Assembly: GCA_029060755.1 (NCBI GenBank)
Contig: JAIDTI010000023.1
Location: 1 to 64,000, forward strand
DNA: 64,000 nt
Origin: Ruminococcus sp.
GTDB taxonomy: Bacteria; Bacillota; Clostridia; Oscillospirales; Ruminococcaceae
Direction: 5' to 3'
The position numbers and the translations under genes were made by a program. The notes below the pieces were generated by a model. It worked only from the letters and a program-made list of their open reading frames with translations, was not told the origin of the DNA and searched no databases. Numbering within the stretch: position 1 is the stretch's first letter; the number at the start of each line of letters is the position of its first letter. This document shows positions 28,432-37,447 of this stretch, piece by piece.

Positions 28432-29436
28432 ATGGCAAAATATCTGTCGCAAGGAGTTTTTGAGCTTGATTCTCCAATAAAAATCGAAAGTTATGCCTCT
28501 GTTGTCGGCTCAAAAGAGGGTAAAGGACCTCTCTCAAAATACTTTGATGAAATTGTAGAGGACAGTCATTTCGGCATGACAACATGGGAACAGGCTGAAA
28601 GCAAATTTCAGCTGGAAGCCGTAAGCATTGCAGTCCGCAAAAAAAATCTCACAAAAGAAGATATTGATGTTATATGTGCAGGCGACCTTATAAATCAATG
28701 TACAAGTTCATCATATGGCTTGCGTGAACTGTCCATTCCTTTTCTTGGATTATATGGTGCTTGCTCAACTATGGCAGAGGGAATCCTTACAGCTTCACTT
28801 GTACTTGAATCAGGTGCAGCAAAACGTGCCGCCGCTGTAACATCATCACATTTTTCCACTGCTGAACGTCAGTTCCGTTCACCGCTTTCATACGGTGGTC
28901 AGCGCACTCCGACTTCTCAATGGACCTGCACGGCTTCGGGTGCTGTTCTGCTGTCGGACAACGGAAACGCCCAAATCAAAGGCGGTTGTATCGGAAAAAT
29001 TGCCGATATGGGAGTAAACGATATTACAAATATGGGCAGTGCTATGTCTCCTGCCGCATCTGCTACAATTCAGCGTTACTTGCAGGCTACAAATACTTCT
29101 CCTGATGATTATGATGCAATTGTAACAGGTGATTTAGGCAAAGTCGGAAGTACACTTCTCATTGAATTACTCAAAAAACAGGATATTGACATCTCAAAAC
29201 AGCATCAGGACTGCGGATTACTCATATTTGACGACAAAACTCAAGACACACACTGCGGAGGTTCTGGCTGTGGCTGTAGTGCAAGTGTTCTGTGCGGTTA
29301 CTTTCTGCCCATGATTGAACGCAAAGAAATAAAAAATATGCTTTTCATTGCAACAGGTGCATTAATGTCGGCAATGTCTGTTCAGCAAGGCGAAAGTATT
29401 CCGTCAGTAGCGCATCTCATACACATCGGAGGTTGA
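28432..29436 (+). CDS. spoVAD: Stage V sporulation protein AD
   Basis: 335 residues, thiolase-fold protein. Typical segments: GKGPLSKYFDEIVEDSHFGM, GLYGACSTMAEGI, VTSSHFSTAERQFRSP and DCGLLIFD. In spore formers SpoVAD binds dipicolinic acid and works with SpoVAC and SpoVAE in its uptake. Here it is followed by spoVAE, but no spoVAC lies upstream. The start ATG 28432 has AAAAGGTG upstream. A sigma-G-type promoter is expected; no convincing one was found. Confidence 0.93.
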   Translation: MAKYLSQGVFELDSPIKIESYASVVGSKEGKGPLSKYFDEIVEDSHFGMTTWEQAESKFQLEAVSIAVRKKNLTKEDIDVICAGDLINQCTSSSYGLRELSIPFLGLYGACSTMAEGILTASLVLESGAAKRAAAVTSSHFSTAERQFRSPLSYGGQRTPTSQWTCTASGAVLLSDNGNAQIKGGCIGKIADMGVNDITNMGSAMSPAASATIQRYLQATNTSPDDYDAIVTGDLGKVGSTLLIELLKKQDIDISKQHQDCGLLIFDDKTQDTHCGGSGCGCSASVLCGYFLPMIERKEIKNMLFIATGALMSAMSVQQGESIPSVAHLIHIGG

Positions 29437-29440
29437 TTTT

Positions 29441-29797
29441 ATGGAAATGATAAGGGCATTTATAGTAGGCGGTCTGATTTGTGCAGTAGGACAGCTTCTT
29501 ATTGACTATACAAAATTGACTCCTGCACGAATATTAACAGGATTTGTTGTAGCAGGTGTATTTCTTTCAGCAATAGGACTTTACCAGCCTATAGCTGATT
29601 TTGCGGGAGCAGGTGCAACTGTACCCCTTACCGGATTCGGTCATCTTCTTGCTGATGGTGTGCGTGATTCTATCGAAAAAGACGGTTTCGTCGGTATATT
29701 CACGGGCGGACTTACTGCGTCTTCCGCAGGAATAACCGCCGCACTTCTTGCAGGTCTCACCGCATCAATCGTATTCAAGCAAAAAGATAAATCATAG
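29441..29797 (+). CDS. spoVAE: Stage V sporulation protein AE (SpoVAEb type)
   Basis: 118 residues, four hydrophobic helices. The N-terminus with FIVGGLICAVGQLLIDYTKL and the later GFGHLLADGVRDSIEKDG are characteristic of the short SpoVAE/SpoVAEb form. It starts 4 nt after spoVAD, with GGAGG in the spoVAD 3' end. It belongs to the dipicolinate transport set. Confidence 0.92.
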   Translation: MEMIRAFIVGGLICAVGQLLIDYTKLTPARILTGFVVAGVFLSAIGLYQPIADFAGAGATVPLTGFGHLLADGVRDSIEKDGFVGIFTGGLTASSAGITAALLAGLTASIVFKQKDKS

Positions 29798-29806
29798 AAA
29801 CAAATC

Positions 29807-29828
29807 GGGCGGACATAGTTCGCCCTTT
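29807..29828 (+). terminator. Possible weak terminator after spoVAE
   Basis: GGGCGGAC / GTTCGCCC stem (8 bp including G-U) with a 3-nt loop and the short T-rich tail TTTGTTAT. Termination strength is doubtful. Confidence 0.55.
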
Positions 29829-29857
29829 GTTATATTAAAAAATTCCTGATATGTATA

Positions 29858-29886
29858 TTGACAAAAATTTCACATTGTGATATAAT
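29858..29886 (+). promoter_or_regulatory. Promoter of the ABC exporter operon
   Basis: TTGACA (29858-29863), 17-nt spacer, TATAAT (29881-29886): perfect consensus 32 nt before the ATPase start. Confidence 0.9.
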
Positions 29887-29917
29887 TAAGACAAAATATA
29901 TAACAGGGGGTTATTTA

Positions 29918-30658
29918 ATGGGAAAAATTCTTGAAGTAAAAGGACTTTCAAAGCAGTATGCAAAAGTACTTGCGGTGGACGATGTTTCCTTTGAAATCGA
30001 AAAAGGCGAGATATTCGCACTTATCGGTACGAACGGAGCAGGCAAGACAACCACAATACGTATGATTTCCACACTTCTTACAGCAACATCAGGTGATGCA
30101 GTCGTGAACGGTCACAGCATACTGAAAGAGCCTGAAAAAGTGCGTGAAAGTATATCATATCTTCCCGATGAAGCAGGTGCTTACAAGAATATGACAGGCA
30201 AGAAATATCTTCGTTTTATGGCAGGTCTTTTCTCCGCTGATATTGACACAATCAACGGCTATACTGAACGTGCAGAAAAAATATGTGGATTAGGTGAGCG
30301 ACTTAATGACAAAATCGGCACTTATTCCCGTGGCATGATAAGAAAACTTCTGCTGTCACGTGCCGTAATGACAAAGCCTGCTCTTGCAATACTTGATGAG
30401 CCAACCAGCGGACTTGATGTACTCAATGCACTTGAAATCCGTAAGATGATTAAGGAACTTGCTAAAAATGAGGGTATGTCATTTCTCTTGTCGTCGCATA
30501 ATATGCTTGAAATTGAGTTTGTTTCCGACCGTGTAGGCATCATCTCAAAAGGCAGACTGCTTGTAACAGGTAAGACGGACGAACTCAAACAGCGTTACGG
30601 TGTACAGAATCTTGAGGAAGTTTTTGAAAGGGTGGTGAAAAACGGTGAAATTCTTTAA
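29918..30658 (+). CDS. ABC-2-type transporter ATP-binding protein (NatA-like)
   Basis: 246 residues. Walker A GTNGAGKTTT, a C-loop-type segment YSRGMIRKLLLSRA, Walker B LAILDEPTSGLD and the switch His in SSHNM. It matches the NatA/CcmA type exporters. The start ATG 29918 follows CAGGGGG; the longer open frame upstream runs through the promoter. It overlaps the permease gene by 14 nt. The substrate (sodium, drug or peptide) is unknown. Confidence 0.92.
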   Translation: MGKILEVKGLSKQYAKVLAVDDVSFEIEKGEIFALIGTNGAGKTTTIRMISTLLTATSGDAVVNGHSILKEPEKVRESISYLPDEAGAYKNMTGKKYLRFMAGLFSADIDTINGYTERAEKICGLGERLNDKIGTYSRGMIRKLLLSRAVMTKPALAILDEPTSGLDVLNALEIRKMIKELAKNEGMSFLLSSHNMLEIEFVSDRVGIISKGRLLVTGKTDELKQRYGVQNLEEVFERVVKNGEIL

Positions 30659-31964
30659 TCTTCTAAAAAAAGAACTTGCCGAACTCATAAATATGCAGAC
30701 GATACTTTCAATTGTGGTGTCTCTTCTGATGTTCGTCATTTTAGGTAATGTCATGTCTGATACTATGGAGGAGGCTATAAAACAGGAGTACACTCTCAAT
30801 ATAGCTGACCATGATAACACTGATTTTACAGCAAATCTTATTGACAGACTAAGGGAATACGGTGCAGAAGTAAAGCTCTATGATGCCGACGGTGAATACG
30901 CCGATATACTTGCATCAACAGGACAGGAATCCATTATCATACTGCCAGAGGGTTTTTCAGATAAAGTTGAATCGGGTGAAAGTCCGGAAGTGATAAGCGT
31001 TGAGGGCATGAAATCTTCTGCCATGATGTCAAACCTGAACGACAACAGCAGTGCATTGAGCCTTATATCTTCGTGTATATCAGAAATATTTGCGGAGAAT
31101 TTCGGCATATCCGCTGACGACATTAAAATCATCAACAACCCGATTTCCGTATCGGAAAATACTGTTGTGGGTAATGAATCCGCACAGGCAGGCAAGTCCG
31201 ACATAATGAATCAGCTTATGACAAAAAGTATGATACTGCCGATTATTGTATTTATGCTGATAGTCATGACTTCTCAAACGCTTATAAGTGCCATATCAAA
31301 CGAAAAAATCGACAAAACTCTTGAAACACTTCTCTCTGCTCCAGTATCAAGAATATCCATACTTACAGCAAAAATGCTTGCAACTTCAATAGTCGCACTC
31401 TTACAGGCAGTTGTGTTCATGGTTGGATTTTCGTTCTTTATGTCGGGCGCAACTGAATCAGCAGGCGAAATAGCAAGTACTATGGTGGGACAGGTTATGC
31501 CTGTTGATGAGGCAATGCAGAAACTAGGTCTTGTTTTGAATGGTGCTGACTACATACTAATCGGCGTACAGATGTTCTTTACAGTAATGATTTGTCTCTC
31601 AATATCGCTCATGCTTGGTGTGCTTGTAACTGATACAAAGCAGTCGCAGACAGTTGTAATGCCGTTGCTTTTCGGTGCAATGATTCCATACATGATTTCA
31701 ATGTTTGCCGATATAAATACACTCCCTATAGTAATCAGAATTATTGTGTACGCAATTCCGTTCACACACACTTTTTCAGGTATGTCAAATATAATGTTCG
31801 GCAATATGGCTGTATTCTGGGGTGGACTGGCATATCAGGCTGTTGCTTTTGTAGTATGCCTGTTCTGTGCAGTAAAGCTGTTCAACTCCGACAAGATTCT
31901 TACAGCGTCTCTTAATTTCGGACAGAAATCAAAGACAAAGAAAAATATGGGTGCAGAAGAATGA
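30645..31964 (+). CDS. ABC-2-type transporter permease (NatB-like)
   Basis: 439 residues. One N-terminal transmembrane helix, a large extracellular domain (about residues 45-185), then a membrane domain of five to six helices that includes ISNEKIDKTLETLLSAPVSR, the conserved cytoplasmic signature of ABC-2 permeases. GTG start at 30645 inside the ATPase 3' end. It forms the exporter with the preceding ATPase. Confidence 0.9.
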   Translation: MKFFNLLKKELAELINMQTILSIVVSLLMFVILGNVMSDTMEEAIKQEYTLNIADHDNTDFTANLIDRLREYGAEVKLYDADGEYADILASTGQESIIILPEGFSDKVESGESPEVISVEGMKSSAMMSNLNDNSSALSLISSCISEIFAENFGISADDIKIINNPISVSENTVVGNESAQAGKSDIMNQLMTKSMILPIIVFMLIVMTSQTLISAISNEKIDKTLETLLSAPVSRISILTAKMLATSIVALLQAVVFMVGFSFFMSGATESAGEIASTMVGQVMPVDEAMQKLGLVLNGADYILIGVQMFFTVMICLSISLMLGVLVTDTKQSQTVVMPLLFGAMIPYMISMFADINTLPIVIRIIVYAIPFTHTFSGMSNIMFGNMAVFWGGLAYQAVAFVVCLFCAVKLFNSDKILTASLNFGQKSKTKKNMGAEE

Positions 31965-32434
31965 ATATCAACCTGATTGTAATCGGCAAGCTGAAAGAAG
32001 ATTATCTGCGCAAAGCCTGCTCTGAATACATAAAGCGTTTAGGAAGATACTGCACTTTTGAAATGCATGAACTTGATGAGTGCCGTTTAAATGATAATCC
32101 GAACGAAAAAGAAATACAATCAGCTTTACAAAAAGAAGCATTGCAGATAAAAAAATACGCAAAAGGCTTTATAATTCCGATGTGCATAGAGGGCAGACAG
32201 CTTTCAAGCGTTGGACTGTCCGAAAAAATCAATACAGCAGGTCTCAACGGATTCAGCACCGTAACTTTCATAATCGGCAGTTCTTATGGTCTTGCACCTG
32301 AAATAAAGCAGATGGGTCATCTTAAACTGTCCATGTCAGAAATGACGTTCCCGCATCAGCTTGCAAGAGTTATGATTTTAGAACAGATTTACCGCTGTTT
32401 TCAGATTGCAGAGGGTGGAAAATATCATAAATAG
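31961..32434 (+). CDS. rlmH: 23S rRNA pseudouridine-1915 N3-methyltransferase
   Basis: 157 residues, SPOUT methyltransferase of standard length. Conserved features: GKLKEDYLRKACSEYIKRL, the cofactor loop FIIGSSYGLAPE and the C-terminal FPHQLARVMILEQIYR. It modifies helix 69 of 23S rRNA. It overlaps the permease stop by 4 nt (ATGA). Confidence 0.95.
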   Translation: MNINLIVIGKLKEDYLRKACSEYIKRLGRYCTFEMHELDECRLNDNPNEKEIQSALQKEALQIKKYAKGFIIPMCIEGRQLSSVGLSEKINTAGLNGFSTVTFIIGSSYGLAPEIKQMGHLKLSMSEMTFPHQLARVMILEQIYRCFQIAEGGKYHK

Positions 32435-32446
32435 GGAGATAGTGTT

Positions 32447-33290
32447 ATGATTGAAAAAGAAGTTTTTATTAGAAATCTGAAAGAATTTGCTGATACATTG
32501 GTGAATCATATATCAACGTATAACAAATGGAATATCCGTGGATTTATTGACATTTTCAAGAATGTGTATACTATCTCTGCTGATACAAAGATAGTTTCAA
32601 AAGTGATGGAATTGCATCTGTTTCCGTACTTTCTGGATTTTGCCGAAAAAATCGGTTATAATATTGAGCCTGTGTCATATCAGAACTGGTATCCTAATTT
32701 GACTTTTGTTAAAAAAGATAATCCGAAAGTAAAATTTGCTGTAGATTTAAAGACTACATACCGTGACGAAAAACATTCGGAATTCTGCAATGGCTTTACA
32801 CTTGGTTCACACGGAGAATATTTCATTGACAGAACAAGTACAAAAAACATTCAATATCCATATAATGAGTACAGTGGTCATTTTTGTCTGGGAATAATTT
32901 ATTCCCGTTCTGAACTTGACAAATATGCTGAAACCCGTGTTTATACTACAGATGATATTGATAAGATGCCATCAGTTATTCATAGTTTCATCGTTTTTGC
33001 AGAGGAAAAATGGAAAATTGCAAGTGATAAGGGTGGCAGTGGAAATACAGCAAATATCGGCAGTATTAAAAAAAATAGCAGATATACTTTCAGGCAATGG
33101 AGTTTTTGCTAAAGCAGGTGAGGAGCTGTTTGATGATTACTGGGCTAATTTCGGAAAAATAGAGATACCGGACAATACGGGAAAAAGAAAAAAGTTATCT
33201 TCTTTTTCAGAATATCTGGAATATCGCAGACTGCCAGCTGAACTTGATAACCCTAAAGCATCTAAAAAGGTGAAAAATGATGTCAGATGA
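32447..33290 (+). pseudogene. EcoRV-family type II restriction endonuclease, frameshifted
   Basis: Two adjoining frames together match EcoRV along its length: frame 1 (to 33112) covers ADTKIVSKVMEL, NWYPNLTF, VDLKTTY, NIQYPYNEY and GGSGNTANIGSI; frame 2 (to 33290) covers LSGNGVFAKAGEELFDDYWANF and the C-terminus. They meet at an A8 run (33068-33075); removing one A gives a continuous 280-residue protein. EcoRV uses D74, D90 and K92; here these positions read N84 (codon 32696-32698), D100 and K102, so the first catalytic Asp is replaced. Read alone, frame 1 adds a foreign tail and stops at residue 221. It starts 12 nt after rlmH and overlaps the methyltransferase by 14 nt. A GATATC specificity is inferred from the family only. 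Confidence 0.85.
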
Positions 33291-34131
33291 TAAAATATTT
33301 GTTCCACCATTGAAAATACAGGGGATAAAAACAAAACTTGTTCCGCTGATTAAAGAAAATTTATCTGTAAATAAAGATACTGTATGGATAGAGCCTTTTA
33401 TGGGTTCGGGCGTTGTGGGATTTAATGTAGAGCCGAATAAAGCTGTATTTTCAGATATAAACCCACATATCATCAATTTTTACAACAGCATAAAGTCAGG
33501 AACTATCACTTCAAAAATTGTACGTCAGTTTCTTGAGGAACAGGATAAATTATTATCCGAAAAAGATGACGAATATTACTATACTGTCCGTGAACGTTTT
33601 AATAAATATGGCAGTCCTCTTGATTTTCTGTTTCTGAATCGTTCATGCTTTAATGGAATGATGAGGTTTAATAAAAATTATGAGTTCAACGTCCCTTATG
33701 GTCACAAGCCACAACGTTTTGCGAAAGCATATGTAACAAAAATTGTAAATCAGGTTGCCCATATTGAAGAACTTCTGAAAAAACATGACTGGATTTTTGA
33801 ATGTCAGTCATTTGAAAAAACAATAGCATTGGCAGATGAAAATTCATTTATTTACTGCGACCCACCGTATATCGGACGAAATGTTGATTATTATGACAGC
33901 TGGAATGAGGAATCAGAGTTTAAACTGCGTGATGTGCTTTTGTCTTCTGAATCATTGTTTATGTTATCTACATGGGATTATAATGCTTACCGAAAGAATG
34001 AATATATAGATATTGTTTGGAGTTTCTGCCATAAAATCAGTAAAGAGCATTTTTATCATGTTGGCGCAAAAGAAAAAAACAGAAATTCTATATTTGAAGC
34101 ATTACTGACAAATTATGTTCCAAATAAATAA
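33277..34131 (+). CDS. D12-class adenine-N6 DNA methyltransferase (M.EcoRV-like)
   Basis: 284 residues. S-adenosylmethionine-binding motif I is FMGSGVVGFN and catalytic motif IV is DPPY (CDPPYIGRN); FLFLNRSCFNGMMRFN is the Dam/M.EcoRV-type signature. It is expected to protect the site cut by the neighbouring EcoRV-like enzyme, probably GATATC by analogy. The frame is intact. With the nuclease apparently broken, it may now act as a solitary methyltransferase. Two adjacent ATG codons (33277 and 33280) are possible starts. A strong terminator follows. Confidence 0.92.
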   Translation: MMSDDKIFVPPLKIQGIKTKLVPLIKENLSVNKDTVWIEPFMGSGVVGFNVEPNKAVFSDINPHIINFYNSIKSGTITSKIVRQFLEEQDKLLSEKDDEYYYTVRERFNKYGSPLDFLFLNRSCFNGMMRFNKNYEFNVPYGHKPQRFAKAYVTKIVNQVAHIEELLKKHDWIFECQSFEKTIALADENSFIYCDPPYIGRNVDYYDSWNEESEFKLRDVLLSSESLFMLSTWDYNAYRKNEYIDIVWSFCHKISKEHFYHVGAKEKNRNSIFEALLTNYVPNK

Positions 34132-34138
34132 AAAATAG

Positions 34139-34173
34139 CCCTTCAGATTTTTTACTTCTGAAGGGATTTTTTT
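34139..34173. terminator. Bidirectional terminator between the methyltransferase and CPBP genes
   Basis: CCCTTCAGA / TCTGAAGGG 9-bp stem, 9-nt loop, T-run of seven on the + strand and a T-rich tract on the minus strand. Confidence 0.92.
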
Positions 34174-34174
34174 A

Positions 34175-35344
34175 TCAGTATTTCTTAAAAATCAGGTATA
34201 CCATATATATCAGCTGTATGAAAAACGCTGTAACCAATGAGATTGAGCTTACAGCAACATAGATTCCTCTTGTTGCCTGTTTTGGTGTTGTAGAGGGGAT
34301 ATGGTTGTCGCCGAAAAATACAAGAAACATTATAAGTCCGAAAACTGCCAGTGCAAGAAGTATAATTATTGCAACCTGCTGTGCAGTTTCTCCGGCATTT
34401 CCGATATATCCGAACATACTTGAAAAAGTATTTATGAACATATGCACTGTTATTGCAGGAATTATTGAACTGTGTTTCATTGTAATAACCGCAAGCATGA
34501 TTCCCAATGCAAAGGCAAGAATAAACTGCGGTATATTGCCGTGTGCAAGTCCGAAAAACAGAGCTGTTGCAAATATAGCAAAACGCTGATTCGCCTTTGA
34601 AAATACTTTCAGCAACATTCCCCTGAAAAAAAGTTCCTCTGTTATCGGGGCAATGATACAGGTGTATATATTCATTATCACAATACCTAAAGTTGTTTTT
34701 CCGACATTGCTGTAGTCCGTCACTGTGCTGTAGCCGTACTGCTCAAAAATATCACTTATTCCGCTTGCACCGTATATAGCCACAACCCAAAGAAATAATG
34801 CTGTCATACAATACTGCACTGCAAGTCCGAAGCTGAAATTCTTTGTGGATATGATTGAACGTGGCTTTATGCCAGCCCATTTCATTCCAATAAAAGCAAA
34901 GAGTACATTACACACAAGATATACAAGCATATTGAGCGATACAAATATAGATGAACTTTTCATATAGTCCTGAATAACAAAAACATTTGCATCAGGATTC
35001 ATAAATTTCAGTATACTTAATATAAGACCAACAAGCCCCTTTGCCATTCCTGTTGATACTGCAAACTGCAATATAATACACCAGCCACCTGCTGAATAGA
35101 AGCGTTTCAGGCTTCGGCGTTCCTCATATTTCGGCTCAAGCGGAATCTCATAGCCCTCATGCTCAATCAACGGCTGAATTTTTGCATAATTTCCGCTGAA
35201 TCCCTTGTATTCTGTAGGATTGTCAAAAGCATTGAACTTGTCGATATGTTCTTTCTGCCTGATTTTTTCCCTAAGATAACGTATTTCATTGTTAAGTGAC
35301 GCAATCTGCGACCTGTATTCGTCCTGTTCTATATAATCTTCCAA
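34175..35344 (-). CDS. CPBP (CAAX-type) intramembrane metalloprotease
   Basis: 389 residues. The N-terminal 45 residues form a charged coiled coil (YRSQIASLNNEIRYLREKI). About eight to ten transmembrane helices follow, with the CPBP motifs EELFFRG (Glu-Glu and Arg), FGLAHGN (His) and HMFINTFSS (His/Asn). The start is TTG 35344, with TAGGAG upstream that overlaps the end of the TPM gene; a start at 35428 would lie deep inside that gene. Substrates are unknown. Confidence 0.88.
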   Translation of the reverse strand: MEDYIEQDEYRSQIASLNNEIRYLREKIRQKEHIDKFNAFDNPTEYKGFSGNYAKIQPLIEHEGYEIPLEPKYEERRSLKRFYSAGGWCIILQFAVSTGMAKGLVGLILSILKFMNPDANVFVIQDYMKSSSIFVSLNMLVYLVCNVLFAFIGMKWAGIKPRSIISTKNFSFGLAVQYCMTALFLWVVAIYGASGISDIFEQYGYSTVTDYSNVGKTTLGIVIMNIYTCIIAPITEELFFRGMLLKVFSKANQRFAIFATALFFGLAHGNIPQFILAFALGIMLAVITMKHSSIIPAITVHMFINTFSSMFGYIGNAGETAQQVAIIILLALAVFGLIMFLVFFGDNHIPSTTPKQATRGIYVAVSSISLVTAFFIQLIYMVYLIFKKY

Positions 35345-35354
35345 AAAATCACTC

Positions 35355-36242
35355 CTATCTATGACTTCCGCCACCGCCGTGACCACCACTGTGACTGTGA
35401 CCGCCACTGCTGTGACTTCCTCCGCCACTACTGCTTGATTCGATTTTTGTCTTAGTCGTGTGCGTTCTTATGTATATATCATTCTTGACAGTGAACACTG
35501 TTTTTTCCTGCGATACATAAGTAACAGGGTTTGCCGATACCTTGAATTTGTACTTAGATTTTGTTGCAAAGTAGAATATAACTGATACTGCAAACCCGAA
35601 CGGTAAAGCGACAGCTAATGGTATCATTCTTCTTGTAAGTGGAGGTTTTGTTGTTATCATCAGTTTATCGCCTTTGTAGTAGAAATATTTTCCTGAAGAC
35701 TTATCATAATAGTAACCGCTTGTGTTTCCTGCATAGTTTTCAAGTCCTGACAGAAATATCTGTACAGCCTGACTTATATCGTCTTTATACTGCATGAAAT
35801 CGCTGTTATCTGACGACGGGAGAACTTTGTTGAGCCGTGAAAAAATGTCCTGTATGTGAGATTCATAAAACAGAACAGCTTTTCCGCTTGTTGAGATATA
35901 ATCATAGGCTGGCTTTCTGCCAGAAAAGTCCATGAAATAGAAAACACCGTCCGTATCTTCTCCATAGAGTTCGTCATATGTATCATCAGCAAAGCACTCC
36001 GTATCATAGTCACTTCTGCGACGTTGCCCTGCACCTGCAATAAATACAAAGATATTCATGTTAAGCTGTTCTGCTTTAGCCTGTATAAGCTTTGTGAGTT
36101 CCTGCTCCTCTGCATCATCAAAAAAATCATAGCCATCAAAAATACCCGATTTTGATACGTCAACAGCCGATGCAGACAAGTCAACCGCAAAAACAGGCAT
36201 CAGTGCAAAGACAGTAAGCATTATAATCAAAAGTTTTTTCAT
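35355..36242 (-). CDS. TPM-domain membrane protein with Gly/Ser/His-rich tail
   Basis: About 295 residues. Signal peptide (MKKLLIIMLTVFALMPVFA), an extracellular TPM domain (about residues 25-175), a transmembrane helix (about 205-225) and a C-terminal tail made of Ser, Gly and His ending GGGGSHR, as in YgcG-type proteins. The start at 36242 overlaps the TGA of the upstream gene in an ATGA arrangement; an ATG at 36251 is an alternative. Molecular function is unknown; some TPM proteins act in envelope or photosystem maintenance. The His-rich tail may bind metal. Confidence 0.82.
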   Translation of the reverse strand: MKKLLIIMLTVFALMPVFAVDLSASAVDVSKSGIFDGYDFFDDAEEQELTKLIQAKAEQLNMNIFVFIAGAGQRRRSDYDTECFADDTYDELYGEDTDGVFYFMDFSGRKPAYDYISTSGKAVLFYESHIQDIFSRLNKVLPSSDNSDFMQYKDDISQAVQIFLSGLENYAGNTSGYYYDKSSGKYFYYKGDKLMITTKPPLTRRMIPLAVALPFGFAVSVIFYFATKSKYKFKVSANPVTYVSQEKTVFTVKNDIYIRTHTTKTKIESSSSGGGSHSSGGHSHSGGHGGGGSHR

Positions 36243-37285
36243 ATGAAACATTGTCCCCCTAAAAATAAAGCAAGTACCACGCAAAGTCCTATAAGGGCTG
36301 ATGTCCTGAACAGTTTTTTCTTGTCAAGCGGAGGAGTTCCGGCAAGTTTTCCGGTCTGTCCGTTTATTGCAAATTCGTATATCTTGTCATTGTATTTATA
36401 TGTCATAAACCATATTGGCAACATAATATACTGCCAGTCTGTCTTATTGATATTGTAAGATTCGCTGTGCATTGACACTGAACTGTAGTTTTTTATGCTG
36501 TCCCTGATTACGCTTTTGCAAGCACTTGTGACACGTTCTTTTATGTGCGGAAAAGCTCCAGCTTTGTCAACGTCGTACTTGTCGGCAAAAAATCCCGTAA
36601 AATAGGACATTGAGAAGTCTTTGAGGTCGTCATAGTTAAACGGCTCAATCGATTCCATAAGTTTATCGTCAATTTTGCTTTCGCCGTCTGCGGGTACACC
36701 TTTTGTAACAATCTTTGCTTTTCTCTGTACGGAAAATTCCTTTATTTCAGTATATCTGTAGTCACCTGATGTCCAGCTCCGCTTTACATTTCCTATTCCG
36801 CTGTAGTCCGCTGATACGTCGCAGTCCGCAATCCAGAACGGCACATACAATCCAGTCATTTTTTCAAGCTGTTGCTCTGATTTGAAATCAGACGGTATAA
36901 ACGGCTTTGAGGCGCACCAGCTTTTGAAAGATGCAAGGGCATTTTCCTTTGTAACTTTAAATCCGATTACCTTATCCGGCTTGTATGCACCGGTAAGCCG
37001 TCCTGAAAGTATAACAGGGCTGTGACAGTAATAACAGAAAGTTGCTGTAGTCTGGTCGTCCGCCATAATATCAGCACCGCACGTTGCACAGTGGTACACA
37101 TTCGTATGCGATTCAAATTCAGTTGATTCAGGTGTCGGAGCAGTCGGCTCATTTTCGGCGTAAATCTGCTGTATTGTTTCCATTGTAAATGAACTACGGC
37201 AGAACGGACAGTTCATTTCCTGCGTGGACGGGTTAAACTCCAGTTCTCCGTCGCAGTTCGGGCATTTGTATTGTGAAGTGTCCAA
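36239..37285 (-). CDS. Zinc-ribbon protein with C-terminal membrane helix
   Basis: 348 residues. Two N-terminal zinc ribbons: CPNC...CPFC (about residues 6-27) and CATC...CYYC (about 63-85). A large middle domain (VIGFKVTKENALASFKSW, GLYVPFWIADCDVSADYSGIG) and one C-terminal transmembrane helix follow. This architecture is common in Firmicutes next to TPM genes, but its role is not known. The start is TTG 37285, 10 nt after AAGGGG; a TTG at 37294 is too close. It is first in the operon. Confidence 0.82.
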   Translation of the reverse strand: MDTSQYKCPNCDGELEFNPSTQEMNCPFCRSSFTMETIQQIYAENEPTAPTPESTEFESHTNVYHCATCGADIMADDQTTATFCYYCHSPVILSGRLTGAYKPDKVIGFKVTKENALASFKSWCASKPFIPSDFKSEQQLEKMTGLYVPFWIADCDVSADYSGIGNVKRSWTSGDYRYTEIKEFSVQRKAKIVTKGVPADGESKIDDKLMESIEPFNYDDLKDFSMSYFTGFFADKYDVDKAGAFPHIKERVTSACKSVIRDSIKNYSSVSMHSESYNINKTDWQYIMLPIWFMTYKYNDKIYEFAINGQTGKLAGTPPLDKKKLFRTSALIGLCVVLALFLGGQCFI

Positions 37286-37325
37286 AAAAATCAATCCCCT
37301 TTTCTATTTATTCACAGCTATTTCT

Positions 37326-37354
37326 ATTTTATCACAATTTATTTATTTTTGCAA
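37326..37354 (-). promoter_or_regulatory. Promoter of the zinc-ribbon/TPM/CPBP operon
   Basis: Minus strand TTGCAA (37354-37349), 17-nt spacer, TAAAAT (37331-37326). Confidence 0.65.
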
Positions 37355-37374
37355 TAGAAATTCCGAAAAAAGCA

Positions 37375-37403
37375 TTGCAGTAATCAAAAAAATGTGATAT
37401 AAT
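37375..37403 (+). promoter_or_regulatory. Promoter of prfB
   Basis: TTGCAG (37375-37380), 17-nt spacer, TATAAT (37398-37403). Confidence 0.75.
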
Positions 37404-37447
37404 AAGAAAGATGCTGATAATTAATATTAATATACGGAGGTTTTTTT

